DNA of 64,000 nucleotides from contig NC_135553.1 of the NCBI RefSeq assembly GCF_964340395.1, positions 6,848,501-6,912,500 of the forward strand, read 5' to 3'. Source of the stretch: Glandiceps talaboti (Eukaryota > Hemichordata > Enteropneusta > Spengelidae). Each line of letters starts with the position of its first letter. Within the stretch, counting starts at the first letter, position 1. Under the pieces are notes generated by a model, which saw only the letters and a program-made list of their open reading frames with translations, did not search any database and had not been told where the DNA came from. A program made the position numbers and the translations under genes. Shown here one piece after another: positions 49,511-62,420 of this stretch.

Positions 49511-50377
49511 GTACATCGAAGGCTGATTAGCAGAACACAGGTATCTGATTACACAAATTCCTCACTTATATTTCCATGGTAACATTTCATCTTCATCATC
49601 TTGCCTCCAACAGCATTCATCATATAGACAGTCAATAGCATTTTGACATCAAGTGAATGTAGCTTGTACTTCAACAGTTACAACCAACTGAATATGTAAA
49701 AAATTTAATATAATGACCACAATATGGTTAGAACATTTCTCTGTCTGTTAGATATTGCATTTGAGATCTGTAGCAGTCCAAAAGTTTGTTAACCATTCAG
49801 GCATATATGAGTGTCAGAGTCAATACAGTTAGCAGGATCTTTGGAGTGATAATTTGTACATAACTAAATATATATATCTTTGACTTAAAACCCAATGCTT
49901 GAATCCCATGGTTTATATCATGCTTTGATATAGTAGTGGTTGTATTAACATTTGGATTACATATGCAGGTTCCTCCTTATGTTTTGGACCAACATTTTCT
50001 ATAGCTCTGCCAGACAACTGGTTTTCTCACCTAAATTTTAATTCTAATCCGACATTGATGTATCAATATCCATTTTGCTAAAGATGTGTTAACGTTAGTT
50101 CCCTATTTTATCATTTATTTGTAATGTCACTATTTCAGAAAGAATTCTCTTAAAATTTAATTCCTTTCAAATTGTGATTTATGGACTGACACATCAAAGT
50201 TGAGTAGTAATGTATAATTTACAATGTGACTGTTTTACTGTTGAAAATTGTTTTAGAAACCTCAACTGAGATGATTCGAGCTATAAAGTTCTGTGGGGAC
50301 CCTAATGTACTTGTATAAGGTGGAATTGAGAACCATCACAGAATAATGGTACATGTATATGGTATGGACTGACACAT

Positions 50378-51200
50378 CAAAAATTATTTATTACTGAAAA
50401 TTACTGTGGTATTACTGAAAATTACTGTGGTATTTATTACTGAAAATTACTGTGGTATTACCGAAAATTACTGTGGTATTTATTACTGAAAATTACTGTG
50501 GTATTACTGAAAATTATTGTACAAGTTATTAATGAAAATTACTGTGGTATTTATTACTGAAAATTACTAATATTACTGAAAATTACTGTGGTATTTATTA
50601 CTGAAAATTACTGTGGTATTACTGAAAATTACTGTGGTATTTATTACTGAAATTATTGTGTATTACTGAAAATTACTGTGGTATTACTGAAAATTACTGT
50701 GGTATTTATTACTGAAAATTACTAATATTACTGAAAATCACTGGTATTTATTACTGAAAATTACTGTGGTATTACTGAAAATTACTGTGGTATTTATTAC
50801 TGAAAATTACTGTGGTATTTATCACTGAAAATTACTGTGTATTACTGAAAATTACTGTGGTATTTATTACTGAAAATTACTGTGTATTACTGAAAATTAC
50901 TGTGGTATTTGTCACTGAAAATTATTGTGTATTACTGAAAATTACTGTGGTATTTATTGCTGAAAATTACTGTGGTATTTATTACTGAAAATTACTGTGG
51001 TATTTATTACTGAAAATTACTGTGGTATTTATTGCTGAAAATTACTGAAAATTACTGTGGTATTACTGAAAATTACTGTGGTATTTATTACTGAAAATTA
51101 CTGTGGTATTTATTACTGAAAATTACTGTGGTATTTATTGCTGAAAATTACTGTGGTATTTATTGCTGAAAATTACTGTGGTATTTATTACTGAAAATCT
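50378..51200. repeat. dense tandem array of 'attactgaaaattactgtgg'
   Basis: About 820 bases are made almost wholly of two interleaved units, 'tattactgaaaattactgtgg' and a shorter form lacking 'tatt', in irregular order. The irregular alternation points to repeated unequal exchange or slippage. No reading frame crosses it. Confidence 0.9.
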
Positions 51201-51458
51201 TATATATGTCATTATTTCAAGATAACTTTTGTTTAACCTTTCAAAGTCTGTCTTGTTTTATATGGTATATATATATATAGGATGCATCCTATGAGAGTAT
51301 GAATTATTTAACCATACATGCAGCTATCACTCATACATAATATAATAATGATATAACTTTATTTTCATTTGCATAAAAATGAATCGGAAATTGGTTTTCC
51401 ACGCGCACTCATAAAAAGAGGTGAATAAAATTGAAAACAAAAGATTGGAAAGAATTTA

Positions 51459-51750
51459 AGTTTATTTCACCATGGCTTCCTTTCCAATGTGAAACAACAT
51501 AGACCAAGTCTGTGTTTGTAAGTCATTACATTGCAAAAAGCTAAAAAAATGTGTTAAAAATGTTGTCATTGTATGTACATTAGCAAACATTTTATGCATT
51601 TATTAATCCTCTGCAATTTATTGAGTTACAAAAAAAGGGATTGGCATATGTTGTCTCACATTGATTTTCCAAGTATGAAGCCATGATAAAGTTGTTTTAT
51701 AAATTAAAAATCCAAAATAAACACCCAATCCTGAGATCCATATGGCCACT
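51459..51750. mobile_element. palindromic TTAA-flanked MITE, copy 3, left end truncated
   Basis: The right arm ends 'gatccatatggccact' directly before TTAA (51751-51754), as in the other copies. The left arm is recognisable only from 'caccatggcttcctttcc' inward; its outer part is missing or replaced. The internal words 'aagtctgtgtttgtaa', 'agcaaacattttatgca' and 'aaattaaaaatccaaaataa' match the family. Confidence 0.75.
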
Positions 51751-52281
51751 TTAATTGCAACCATAACATTGATTGTTTTTTAAAGCAATCATCAACAGAA
51801 GTACTTTGCTAGCCATACGTGTAACAAATTAAAGTCATTTATGTTCTAGTTTTTAATTAGTTTGTATGAAAGACATAACCGTTGATTAAAGTCTACAAAC
51901 CGGTCATTAAACTTGCTTTTATTAGACTAGTGATATATCCGAATGTAAATAAAAGACTAAATGATGCTGAATTTGAAATAGATTAACACTTCATCTTCTT
52001 CCCAATGTATAGCCAGCGAAAAGTATAAATTGAGGCCAATTTCACTTATGTACCAGTGTTTTCAAAAGTATTCACCTTAACCCCCCCCCCCCCAAAAAAA
52101 AAAAAAATGAAAATAGAAAAAAATAGAAGTACGATGTGTGGCCAATTTTACATGTCACTTACATATCAATATTTCCAAACATATTAATGTTTGCCTTCAA
52201 AAAGTAAGAATTGTTGCCCATTTAGTACTACATAGCTATATGAATCATCTTCTACTTATGTCATCCACAGTCTATCTGTGA

Positions 52282-52566
52282 TTACATGACAAGTTTACGC
52301 CATTGTGCACGATTTTGCATAGTATCCAACAGTGTCTTTCCGTTCATTCCGGTTTCCTTTTCAATGATCATTTCCAACGTTGTGTTTGGCCGGCCACGAC
52401 AACGGGAAACATCTATTTCCCAAAGCAGTACTTGACTGGCTGCCTCTCTGTGTCTCATTATGTGCCCGGTCAGATGAAGCCGACGTAGTCTGATAACTGT
52501 TGTTATTGGAGGTAGGTCACCATGAAGGTCCTTGTTGGTTGTATGGTCCCTCCAGGAGATTTTATG
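52282..52566 (-). pseudogene. C-terminal fragment of a LINE (non-LTR retrotransposon) ORF2
   Basis: The minus strand reads ISWRDHTTNKDLHGDLPP, RRLHLTGHIMRH and RCRGRPNTTLEMIIEKETGM, and ends with NRAQWRKLV. This is the well-known tail found after the reverse transcriptase of RTE/Jockey-like LINEs (RR-x-x-x-x-GH, then RGRP, then a W-R-x-L-V end). Only about 95 residues remain. The reverse transcriptase itself and any upstream part are absent, so it is a 5'-truncated dead copy. Confidence 0.85.
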
Positions 52567-53708
52567 GACATATATTAATATTTGAATATATCTTATTTCA
52601 TAGCATATTATTGAAACTATGTAAATGAACAAATGTAAGAAATATGGCCAATTCACAGACATGAATAATATTTGAAGAAGTCTTACTAATCACGAGGATT
52701 GCAATTTTCTATTAGGCCTAAAAAAAATTGTGTGGTTCCGGTTACCCAACCCAACCTAGTTTATCACTGCTGACCCTAAACTTTTTTACGTATTTGAGCA
52801 AAAAATAATAAAAAGCGTAAAAATTGTGAAGTCTCACAAGAAATAGTGGATGCGAAACTGACATCAACTTAAAAAGACTTAAAACTGTACTTGCAATCTG
52901 TAATGGCTGTACATCTGATGAGAAGAAACCAATAACACAGAGACCATATGGAAAACAATGGAAAACATAACTACCAGAACTAGACACTCACATATGAAAA
53001 AAAAATATGTAGAAAAAATAAAATAAAAATCTATCCACCCCACCTATTCTAAAATGTAGCTTCATCGGAACGGTCAACCACACAATTTTCTTTTGGTTAG
53101 GCCTTAAATGTTTTGAACAACATTTTTTGGGGCATCTGTGAATATATTAAATACTCGTTTGAGTGTTAACAGTGAAGTGATCAATATTGCAGTAATTATG
53201 GATGCGTTAGATAACGTTTTAACTGTGGTTAATTATTTGAAAGTATTGATTGTGTTTGCCGTGGTTAATGAAAATGTTATCCTTCTCATATTAAACTCAA
53301 TGTTAGTACATTTGTATAGATCCACGTCAGTGTGTTTTGAGTCGTAACTAACACAATAGAATTAAAGCTATATGTAGCTAAGAGTAATACAAGTGAATCT
53401 GTTTGTTACTAGCCTGATAGTAATCTGTGAATAATGGTTCAGGTGTGGTGACACTTGATTGCCAATCTCTCCTGTAAAGTACAGAAAAATGTACGTCTCT
53501 TGAAATTAAGTATGTCTCAGGCTACATGCTAATTTTAGCTAAACTGACTGTTCTGAAAATATTTCTATATTTAATTTTTAAAGTGAGTTTTGTTGAGAAA
53601 AAGTTAAATATACCGATAAACAAATGATGTACGTATTGTACAATATATAGAAATGTATGCATATTATGTATGGTTATAAATCTATATATGCAGTCACGTA
53701 TATATATG

Positions 53709-53712
<4 letters not shown>

Positions 53713-53799
<87 letters not shown>

Positions 53800-53842
53800 A
53801 TGCCTGCCTGCCTGCCTGCGTGCGTGCGTGCGTGCGTGCGTG
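53713..53842. repeat. (TG)n then (TGCC)n and (TGCG)n compound microsatellite
   Basis: A TG run of about 85 bases passes into TGCC and then TGCG units. The apparent proteins on both strands are artefacts. Confidence 0.95.
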
Positions 53843-55137
53843 AATAATACAATATATGTAATATGTATTTGTACATGTAAGGTAGTGTGTGCATACATGT
53901 AAATGATATAGAGAGAGATCAATATGTAAATTATAAAAAATATGAGGAAACTCATATATGAGCCATATGTATTTTACTTTGTGCATGATTGTAAATATAT
54001 ATTTGATGATTAATCTTATTATAATGGAAACAAAAATGAAATTTAAAAAATAGACATAGGTCACTGTTGTAAAAAAAGATTTGCATAAATGTCTTTGGTA
54101 TGACGTTGTGTATACACATCATCCTTTCAGTTTCTGCATGGTGATTTTTTGAGTTATACAATTTGTAATGACTTTTAAATCTGATATGTACCTACACTAT
54201 GCAATGGATTAGGAAAGGCCAAAAGGTAGATTGATAATGTCCCTATACAATCCAAGGAAGATATTATTTCAACACAGCTACAGTATTTAAATGCCAAACA
54301 AGTCAATAGTAAAGACAGGTGAAGCAGTTATAAGTGCTTTCTGTATTGAGGCAAGATATGTAGGAGCTTAGTTCTTAGATTTCCTGCACCTGTTACAGTA
54401 ATAGTGAAGAATGATTCAATTTCAACCATTTAACAAGTACAGTGAATGAGAAAGTCTCACTTTTCACGTGTGTCGCTTGATTTGTTGGATCACTTGCTAG
54501 ATAAGAGGCTAAGTCTGTTATACACACATGTATTTTTTTATCATTGCATAGCAAATTGTGCAGAGTAGAATTGTTCCAATTCTAAAATGTAGTTGTATGA
54601 GTACTGTAGAGAGAGGAGTTTCTACACATCAGTATATATACACAATGTAGTTCTATCACCTCATAGGACATTGCATTCAAACTTCAAAGTGATTCTTTAC
54701 AGAAAATTGTGTACATGTACAATGTACATCATATTGAAAGCATGGACTGTTTACATCAATTTCATAAATAGTTTCAAATATAGAAACAAATCTTCAAACC
54801 CATTGAAGTAAGAACATTGTTCAACACTGCATTAGATTACTCTTGAAATCAAATGTTATCATAATAAAAATCATACTGAAATTTTGCAGTATTTTGTTTC
54901 CACAACACATTCTCGATCAAACCCAGTGAAGTTAAACTCCTGGATGTGCTTTGTGTAGCTTTGATTGGAAGTTGATGACAGTATTCAACCATCGTCATAG
55001 CCCGCAGCCTCTTGATGACAGTATGCAACATAGTCTGTGAGATATGATGCAATCGATATGCATCACTATTAGCTATCACTCAAAGAAGTTAGTTTACAAG
55101 CCCACTGAACAATTAGATGTTATTTCCCAGTATTTGT

Positions 55138-55370
55138 CTTCATTCAGCCAGGGAAAATACGAGGGACCTAACTACGAGTTGCAACCCTTAGGTCATGAAT
55201 ATTTTCTGGCTGAATATAAAAGAAAAATCGGCCGGGGAAAGTAATGATAATTTCCAATGTTTTGACTCATATTTAGAACACAGCAGAACTGACATAAACG
55301 TGTGTTGTTGTGACATAGACACATTGTCGTGACGTAGAACAACCAGGTTATAAATTCCATATTTATGGCT
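55138..55370 (+). mobile_element. dispersed repeat, copy 2 (partner of 46137-46600)
   Basis: It starts 'cttcattcagccagggaaaa', has 'gggacctaactacgagt' and 'taggtcatgaatattttc', then 'ttttgactcatattta' and 'tgacgtagaacaaccagg'. It lacks the 78-base triplication, so it is probably nearer the original form. The ends 'tcattcagcc' and 'ggctgaat' are complementary. Confidence 0.65.
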
Positions 55371-55989
55371 TATGCATGGTAGAAGATGCCATATGATAAC
55401 ATCTATACATATCACTGCATACAGTGATAGTCATATAAATTGCAGATTAAAAACACAAAGTTCTTACACATCATTAGCATCGGCTAGAAATGCAACAGTG
55501 AGCCAAATCATTCATCTTGCCTAAGAAAAATTTAAAAACAAACTTTTAATGAAAAACTGTAACGTTCTTGTCTGCTTTATTATGCTTAGCCTTACATATG
55601 TACCTTGTAATTTTACTTCCCAATTTTATTTAAAAACTGAAACTTTATTTCTCTACGGAATTTTATCATTTGTTCTAAAGGTTTATTTCTGATGAATTTT
55701 TGTCATAAATCTACTTTTGACATTTAATTAAAAAATCATATTTTGAAAAGAGTCACCAAGGGGATGTCTTCATGTTGCTTTAAACATTTAATGATACCAT
55801 AGCCAAAACTTGTAACTGGAACGTTTCCATAGTGTGAGAACTCTTCCAAAATCATGAAAAATTCCTGTATGATTTTATCTGGATTCCCAGTTACAGACAA
55901 GTGGCACGAATCTTTAGTTTGAAATTATGTTTGTAAAGTCACTTTCTTGTTAGAAAATAAAATAAAATGTCAACTATTTTTTTTCCATT

Positions 55990-56640
55990 TCAATACCATG
56001 TATGTCGTTCCCTGGTAATATTACTTATAGTAGTAAATATGTTGACCTTTTATTGTGTCACTTTTTCTGTCAGCATAAAATGAAGTCTTTGAGTTGAAAT
56101 GTTGGAGACTAAATATAAGAAGATGGAGGTTACAATATGGGTGTTTTGATTTTTTTTCTCATTTAAGTACCATATTTGCTTTGTATTTCTACTTCAGCGT
56201 GTCCTCTCTTTTATCGAAAATATGTTGGACCGTTTATCATGTCTGTATAAAGTGAAGTCTTTACCGAGTGGAAATATCAGTGACTAAAATTAAGAAGTGT
56301 GAAGGTTAGATTTTCAGCACAACTCATAGTTACCTTGCAACTTTACTAAAAGTGTGCTTTGTTCTTTTGATCATTTATTCCTTTCAATATAAAAAAAAAG
56401 TCTTAAAAAATGGAACTGTTGGGTATTAAAATAAGAAAAGTATTTACGTTACAATATGGGAGTTAGATTCTTGTTTTCATTTTTAGTATCGTACATGTGT
56501 TGTTACCTTGCAATTTTACTCAAACATGTCTTTTCATTTGGACCACTTATCCTTTCATGATGAAGTGAAGTCTTCAAGCATATATATATATACATGTACA
56601 TCAGACACTAAAAATAAAATTTGTGAAGGTTACATAGAGG
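55990..56640. repeat. decayed tandem array, unit about 160-200 bases, about four units
   Basis: Each unit has 'ttaccttgcaattttact' or a variant, 'tttggaccatttatcctttc', 'aaatgaagtctt', 'gactaaaaataagaa' and 'gaaggttacaatatggg'. Divergence is considerable. Confidence 0.6.
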
Positions 56641-56939
56641 AGTTCATGAATGCTTTTAAGTAATGATGTATCAATACCATTCATCACCATGCACAGCCAG
56701 TACTGATTTTAATAGGTGTGTTTTCATGTTTGTGTAATTGGTGTAAAGAATGTCTGACTCTGCTAACAAGCCAGACATGATTAACAGAATGGTAACCTTT
56801 GAAGCACTCTCACAATTCTACTCTCAATCACATGTCAAATTTTTTGACATCACACTCTGACACTATCACAAGTAGAAGTAGATGTGTGAAGTTTCATGTG
56901 TTTTCTTGTCACTTGAAAAGTATGTATAGTTCAAAGACT

Positions 56940-57960
56940 TAGCATATCAAATCTGATTAAGATGTGTGTGTGTGTTTCTGGAGAGTACTTTGACTACTTT
57001 AATTACAAGGTGTCTAAAACCGACTTAAGATGCATGTGTGTGTTAATTTGGGGGCTTTAGCAACAAGGCATCTGAAATTGACATAATTAAGGTGCATGTG
57101 TGAGCTAGGGTACTTTCATCTTGTTGGTAACTTGAGTTACAAGGGGGTCAAAAATTGATACATGTGTACATTTCTATAGATTGAGTGCTTTGGTCACAAA
57201 ATTGACTTGAGATGCGAATGTGTGTTTCTATAGATTAAGTGCTGTGGTGACAAAATTGACTGAGATGCGTATGTGTGTTTCTGTGATTGAGTGCTTTGTC
57301 AACTAAAAGTATCTAAAATTGTGTATGTGTGTTTCTGTATAGTGTTTAACACATGGCTACTTTGGTTACAAGGTGTGTAAACCATACGTAAGATGTGTGA
57401 GTTTTTGAAGAGTACTTTGGCAAAAATTAAAGCATCGGAAATTGACTTAAGATCACAGTACATGTATGTGTGTGTTTCTAAGAATTATACTTTCAACTTG
57501 TTGGCAGTGGTTACAATCTGTCTGAAACTTGCTTGGATGCATGTTTTCCTGTATAGTACTTTCGACCACTTGGCTACTTTGGTTACAATGTATATAAAAC
57601 TGACTTACGAGGTGTGTGTTTCTGTAGATTGAGTGCTTTGGCGACTAGGTGTCTAAAATTGACTTGCGTGTGTATTTTTCTGTATAGTACATGTACTTTC
57701 AACCACTCTTGGCTACTTTGGTTACAATGTATCTAAAACTGACTTACGAGATGTGCATGTTTCTGTAAATTGAGTGCTTCAGCCACTTTGGTTACAATTT
57801 AACAAGGTGTCTAAAACAGACTTAAGATGCGTGTGTGTGTGTGTTTCTGAAGATCGAGCACTTTGGTTACAAGGTGTCTAAAACAGACTTAAGATGCGTG
57901 TGTGTTCAAGTTCTAAGAGTACTTTGGCTACTTTGATGAGGCGTCCAAATCTGTATAAGT
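56940..57960. repeat. decayed tandem array, unit about 65-100 bases
   Basis: More than ten irregular units share 'tgtgtgtttctgtagattga', 'gtgctttggttacaaggtgt' and 'ctaaaactgacttaagatgc'. Unit length varies by internal loss. No coding role was seen. Confidence 0.75.
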
Positions 57961-59559
57961 TTGTGTCAAGTGTTGTAGTCAGCCTACCTAAATCAGTGAT
58001 ATGAATATAAATGGTTTGTATAATTTACTGCAGTTGTAGTAGTCGGTGATTAGGCAGGTACTAACATGCATACATGTAATACATATTCAGACTTCATCAG
58101 GTACAATGACTTCATCATGTATACTAACTGTGTGTCTTAATTGGTATCCTGTCCAATCTAACTTACCTGCTCTAATTGCAAGATATCTGATGTTTAATAT
58201 TTCAAAGTTGTTCTGTTGCCTCCAAACTTACTTCAAGATGGAAATTTGAAGTGTTTTGTGAGGACTTTTAAATTTTGACACACACACTTCCCTATTATTG
58301 TAGTAGTTGTGCATATATGTACTTTCTGTTTGGCTGCTGAAACAAGAAATATGAATTTCTGCACATTCTATTTGTCAAAAAAGATGACACGGTTAAAAGG
58401 TGTGATTCTATCCTTTTACTATTTAGAAATTCGTCTTCTATGCTTTGTGGCCTTATGCCTTTTAGGTAAGAAATAAATAAATACAAGGGTTATAGTATTG
58501 TGTACGTTTAAGGCAAATAGCAGAGAAATCAGGAAGATTCAACAGGGAAGTCTTTCTTTCACCGTTTTAGACTGCTTGAAGAGTTTATAAAGTTTGATCA
58601 ATTTCGTTAGCTATCAGTTTTTATGTAATCAGGAAGTGTCTTGTCCATTCATTAGCAATATCCACTCCAAGTAGAGAGGAAGCCTAAATGTAGTTATTTC
58701 AGCCTGATTCCACGGAGTAATTGCCCCCCGAATTTCCAAATTACATTTTCTACACTGATTGCTAAATTCTATACGTGTACAATCTAGACAGATTTCCTTG
58801 AATTACCATTTTCCACATTCATACACAGCCAGATATAGACAAATGATTATAGATGGAAAGTTAAAGTAGATGATATTAGGTTTCCATTACTGATATATAT
58901 TTATATAATTGGATTTATATATATATTCAAATTTCTTTATTTAATGATGGTAAACATGCACTTTCTACCAACATACGTATGAATGTATCAAATATATATT
59001 ACTTGTAAATATAGCTACACAGACAAGGGGAATCATTATATGAATTATGATTTTAAATTATTTACAATTATAACAAAAATATGTGCATGTAGGAGCCAGT
59101 TTCAGGGTTTTTTTTAACTGTTGTCAATTTTTCATATTGTCTATTAAAAGACACCAGTTGTTGACTTTAATAACCTTAAAAACAGAACAGAGTCCAATTT
59201 GCTATCTAGTAGGTATATTGATTGGATTGTAAGACAAATTGAAGTGAAATGGGAAATACATGTCAGTCAATAGCAGCTATAGCTAAGTATGTTTTGTGAG
59301 ATTCTCTTTAAGGCTTTGTGTAACCTTTAAAGTTACTTTCTTGAACTCAGAAAGCCCACCTATGTTGATAGCCAGTGTCATCTAGATTCTAGTCTGGATG
59401 ACAACCGTGGTTTACAAGGTATAAATCGTAATGATACTGTATAGGAACTAGACTATCTAGATGCATGTTTTTAGAAGAGTTGTTTGGCACTTTACAGTGA
59501 TTAATAGGTAGTATGCTCTTTGGAAATGGAAATCTTAAACTTTTGCATTTTCTATCCCT

Positions 59560-59880
59560 TTTGTATAAAATGGGATCTGTTTTTTTTCAAGCTGAAGATT
59601 CTAAAATGGGGTCCACTTTGCATTAATTTTTATTTTGCTTGGTCTGAAATGTGGTCCCTTGTCCATTACCAAATTATAACTCCCGCTAATTACCTCAAAA
59701 TGTTGCCTCCTAAGGAAAATGTATTTAGGTCTAAACTTTCATCTTTTAGAAACTTGTAATGGTCTGAAATGGGGTATTGGTTTTTGGTCAAAGTGGTCTA
59801 AAATGGGGTCTGGGGTTTCTAGCACTGGCCACACACCCCTACCAGACCTGCCCATTGACTGGTACCACCCCTGGGTAATG
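59560..59880. repeat. 'ggtctaaaatggggtc' repeat block
   Basis: The phrase 'ggtctgaaatg.ggt' or 'ctaaaatggggtc' occurs five times over 250 bases. It is followed by a more complex end (cacacccctaccagacctgc). It looks like the end of a dispersed element, class unknown. Confidence 0.5.
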
Positions 59881-60903
59881 TCTTAACTTGACAGGAAACA
59901 AACAGATTGTCAATATCCAATATAACATGACAGTGAGCATGAAGTTCTTTAAATATTTAAAAAGTACCCAGGACATGCTTAAATAACATGGCAAAGTTTG
60001 GAATTAAGGTTTTTAGAACTTTGATTTGCACTCCACCTTAAAGCTCACCCCAATCAGTAGCCAATGTCACATTGATGCACATTTGTTAGAATTTGTTGAG
60101 GCTGTTAAAATGTAACATAGCAGTTTGACGTCATTGTCTACTCAATTGTCAGACTGTGTACTAGTATACTGACTTGAGGAGTTGTTCCACAAGGGTGTAG
60201 TCAATGTTGAGAAGTCAATTAATTCATGCCTGACAGACTACTGGCGCGGTAGCTCTGACAGCCTAGCTTGTTGTCAGTTTTAAACTGTTATGGTGGTTTC
60301 AATGATAATAAATCTTTAAAACTTTGTAATGATAAAGAACAGTAAGATGTACATGCTAGATAAAGAGACTTATGGGTAATATTAATGATAGTTACATTTG
60401 CACAACTCGTATATAACTTACTTCATCATTCCCACTATGAAACACTTGATAAATTTCTTTGTAATTTGTGAAACATATTCCCCCAAGTTACATTGTATAT
60501 ATTTCTCAGAAAACACTGCAAAACATTGGTTTCCTGTAGTGCTCAGATATACAATTTACAAATATCTGGGGTTAGGTCAAAATAAATTGTTTCTGGTGAA
60601 TAAAATACGCATGTTTTGAGTTTGTTCAGTCCATTCAGTCTGCAGATCCATGGGGAAACTGGAAAATAACTCTCCCTACTTCAGCGAAGACAACTGCAAA
60701 GCCAAGTATGAACCAGCAAATGACATCTGCTCCACATGTGTACACACTTGCTCAAAAGTATTAAATAAAAAGAACAGTAACTGCCATAAATAGTAGACTG
60801 AGTGACATGTGTGTTGAGAATTTAAAAAAAAAGTAAAAAAAAATTAAAAAAATAAAAATTGTGTGATCATACCATTTTAGACAAACTGTCCAGAAACAAT
60901 TGT

Positions 60904-61145
60904 CTTTTTTTGCCTTACACAGTAAATACATGTATATACATCCATTTCAATTTTACAAACAAGTTTACCTCAGAGTCTATTAAGTTATCAAAGTCTATAC
61001 TTGTTACATCTGACAAAACATTGCTGTGCTTAACATTATATGAAGTTTGCAGTAGTGCTTGGATATACAGTTTACAAACATCTGGGGTTACACAGCAGAT
61101 ACATGTGCATCCATTTCAATTTTGTAAAAAAAAAATTACCTCTTG
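60904..61145. repeat. direct duplication of about 180-base period
   Basis: 'cagtaaatacatgtatatac' with 'atccatttcaattttacaaa' at about 60920-60965 recurs at about 61090-61130. 'atatacagtttacaaacatc' (about 61063) recalls 'atatacaatttacaaatatc' (about 60548). Confidence 0.6.
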
Positions 61146-62189
61146 GAAAAATTGTACCTCCATCACCATTGTAACTGTAACAGAAAGTGGACTTGTAAAT
61201 CTGAGAAAAGGCAAATTTTTCGTCAGATTTTCAGTTATTTTAGATACCAGGCTGCTGTACTCATTTTTTCATATTGTACTACATGTACATTTAGAGTTGT
61301 CACCTTGAAAATGTTTGTTATGCAGGAATGAACTACAATATACATGTACTACAAAATACCTTGCGCTGATTTTCAGATGGAAAAAATAATCAAAAGATTA
61401 AGGAAAATAAAGAGAATCAAATATTTGATGGATTGGGAAATGGATTAAATCAAGTAGTTCTGTAGGCAAACAGGCAATGTAGTATTAGATAAATAAAAAA
61501 TTTCGATTGGGAAATGGATAAATTCTTTGTGTTACCGACTTTCAATTTCGTGTTTTAAATTGCTTGATGGCTTAGTAGAGATAAAAATTCAATGAAAAAC
61601 AGAATTGACATTACTTGATGAGATTTGCTGGTAATGGAAGCTATGAAAATTAGATAACTGATTGTCAGTCCTGTAAATCTGTATTTCTCTATTTGTGAAT
61701 CAGCTACTCTCACTCTTTATCCAGCTTGTCCTGGTTGCAATTTCAAAAGTTTTTTTTGCCTATGCTCTTAAAAAATTATTAAGATGCCCATATGTAGATT
61801 TTTATGTAATATTTGCAGACATTTTTTTGACAACATTATACAAAGTTAATACTCATCATGCAGTTCAAAAGTTTGCAAAGGACATCCAAAGGCAAATGAC
61901 TGTGAATGTATATGATTCATATTAGTAATCTGAATCAAGATGTAACCTCGTGGTTGGGCTATCTCCACGAGTAATTGAGCAGATTGTGCCTGGCAGTATC
62001 TTGAATTTCGTCACATTTCCTCTTCATAATGAAAATTTGCCTAGAGATACTATGTAGATGAATGTTTCCTTATGATATCTTTTCAGTTTAACAGTGGCTT
62101 GAACAAGTTGATTTATTGCCAACTAGCCATATTATTTTTTAGACTCTTCATAGTTACCTTATCTATCAGATTTCACTGTGTAGTTCACC

Positions 62190-62420
62190 TTTCAAACTTA
62201 GTACAAATGTCATTCCTCTTTCAAACTTGGTACAAATGTCACCCACCTTTCAAACTTGTAACAAAGTGTAGTATCTTTCACACAAATGCCCAGGCCATAC
62301 CTTTCAAACTTGAAAATCCAATATATGTCACATACAGATTTCAGTGTATAGTTCACCTTTCAAACTTCAAAAACCAAAATGTCACACACTTTTCAAACTT
62401 GGTACAAATTTCATATCATA
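62190..62420. repeat. tandem repeat of 'tttcaaacttggtacaaatg'
   Basis: The phrase 'cctttcaaacttggtacaaa' recurs about nine times in 230 bases with variable links. The 134-residue open frame here derives from it. Confidence 0.7.
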
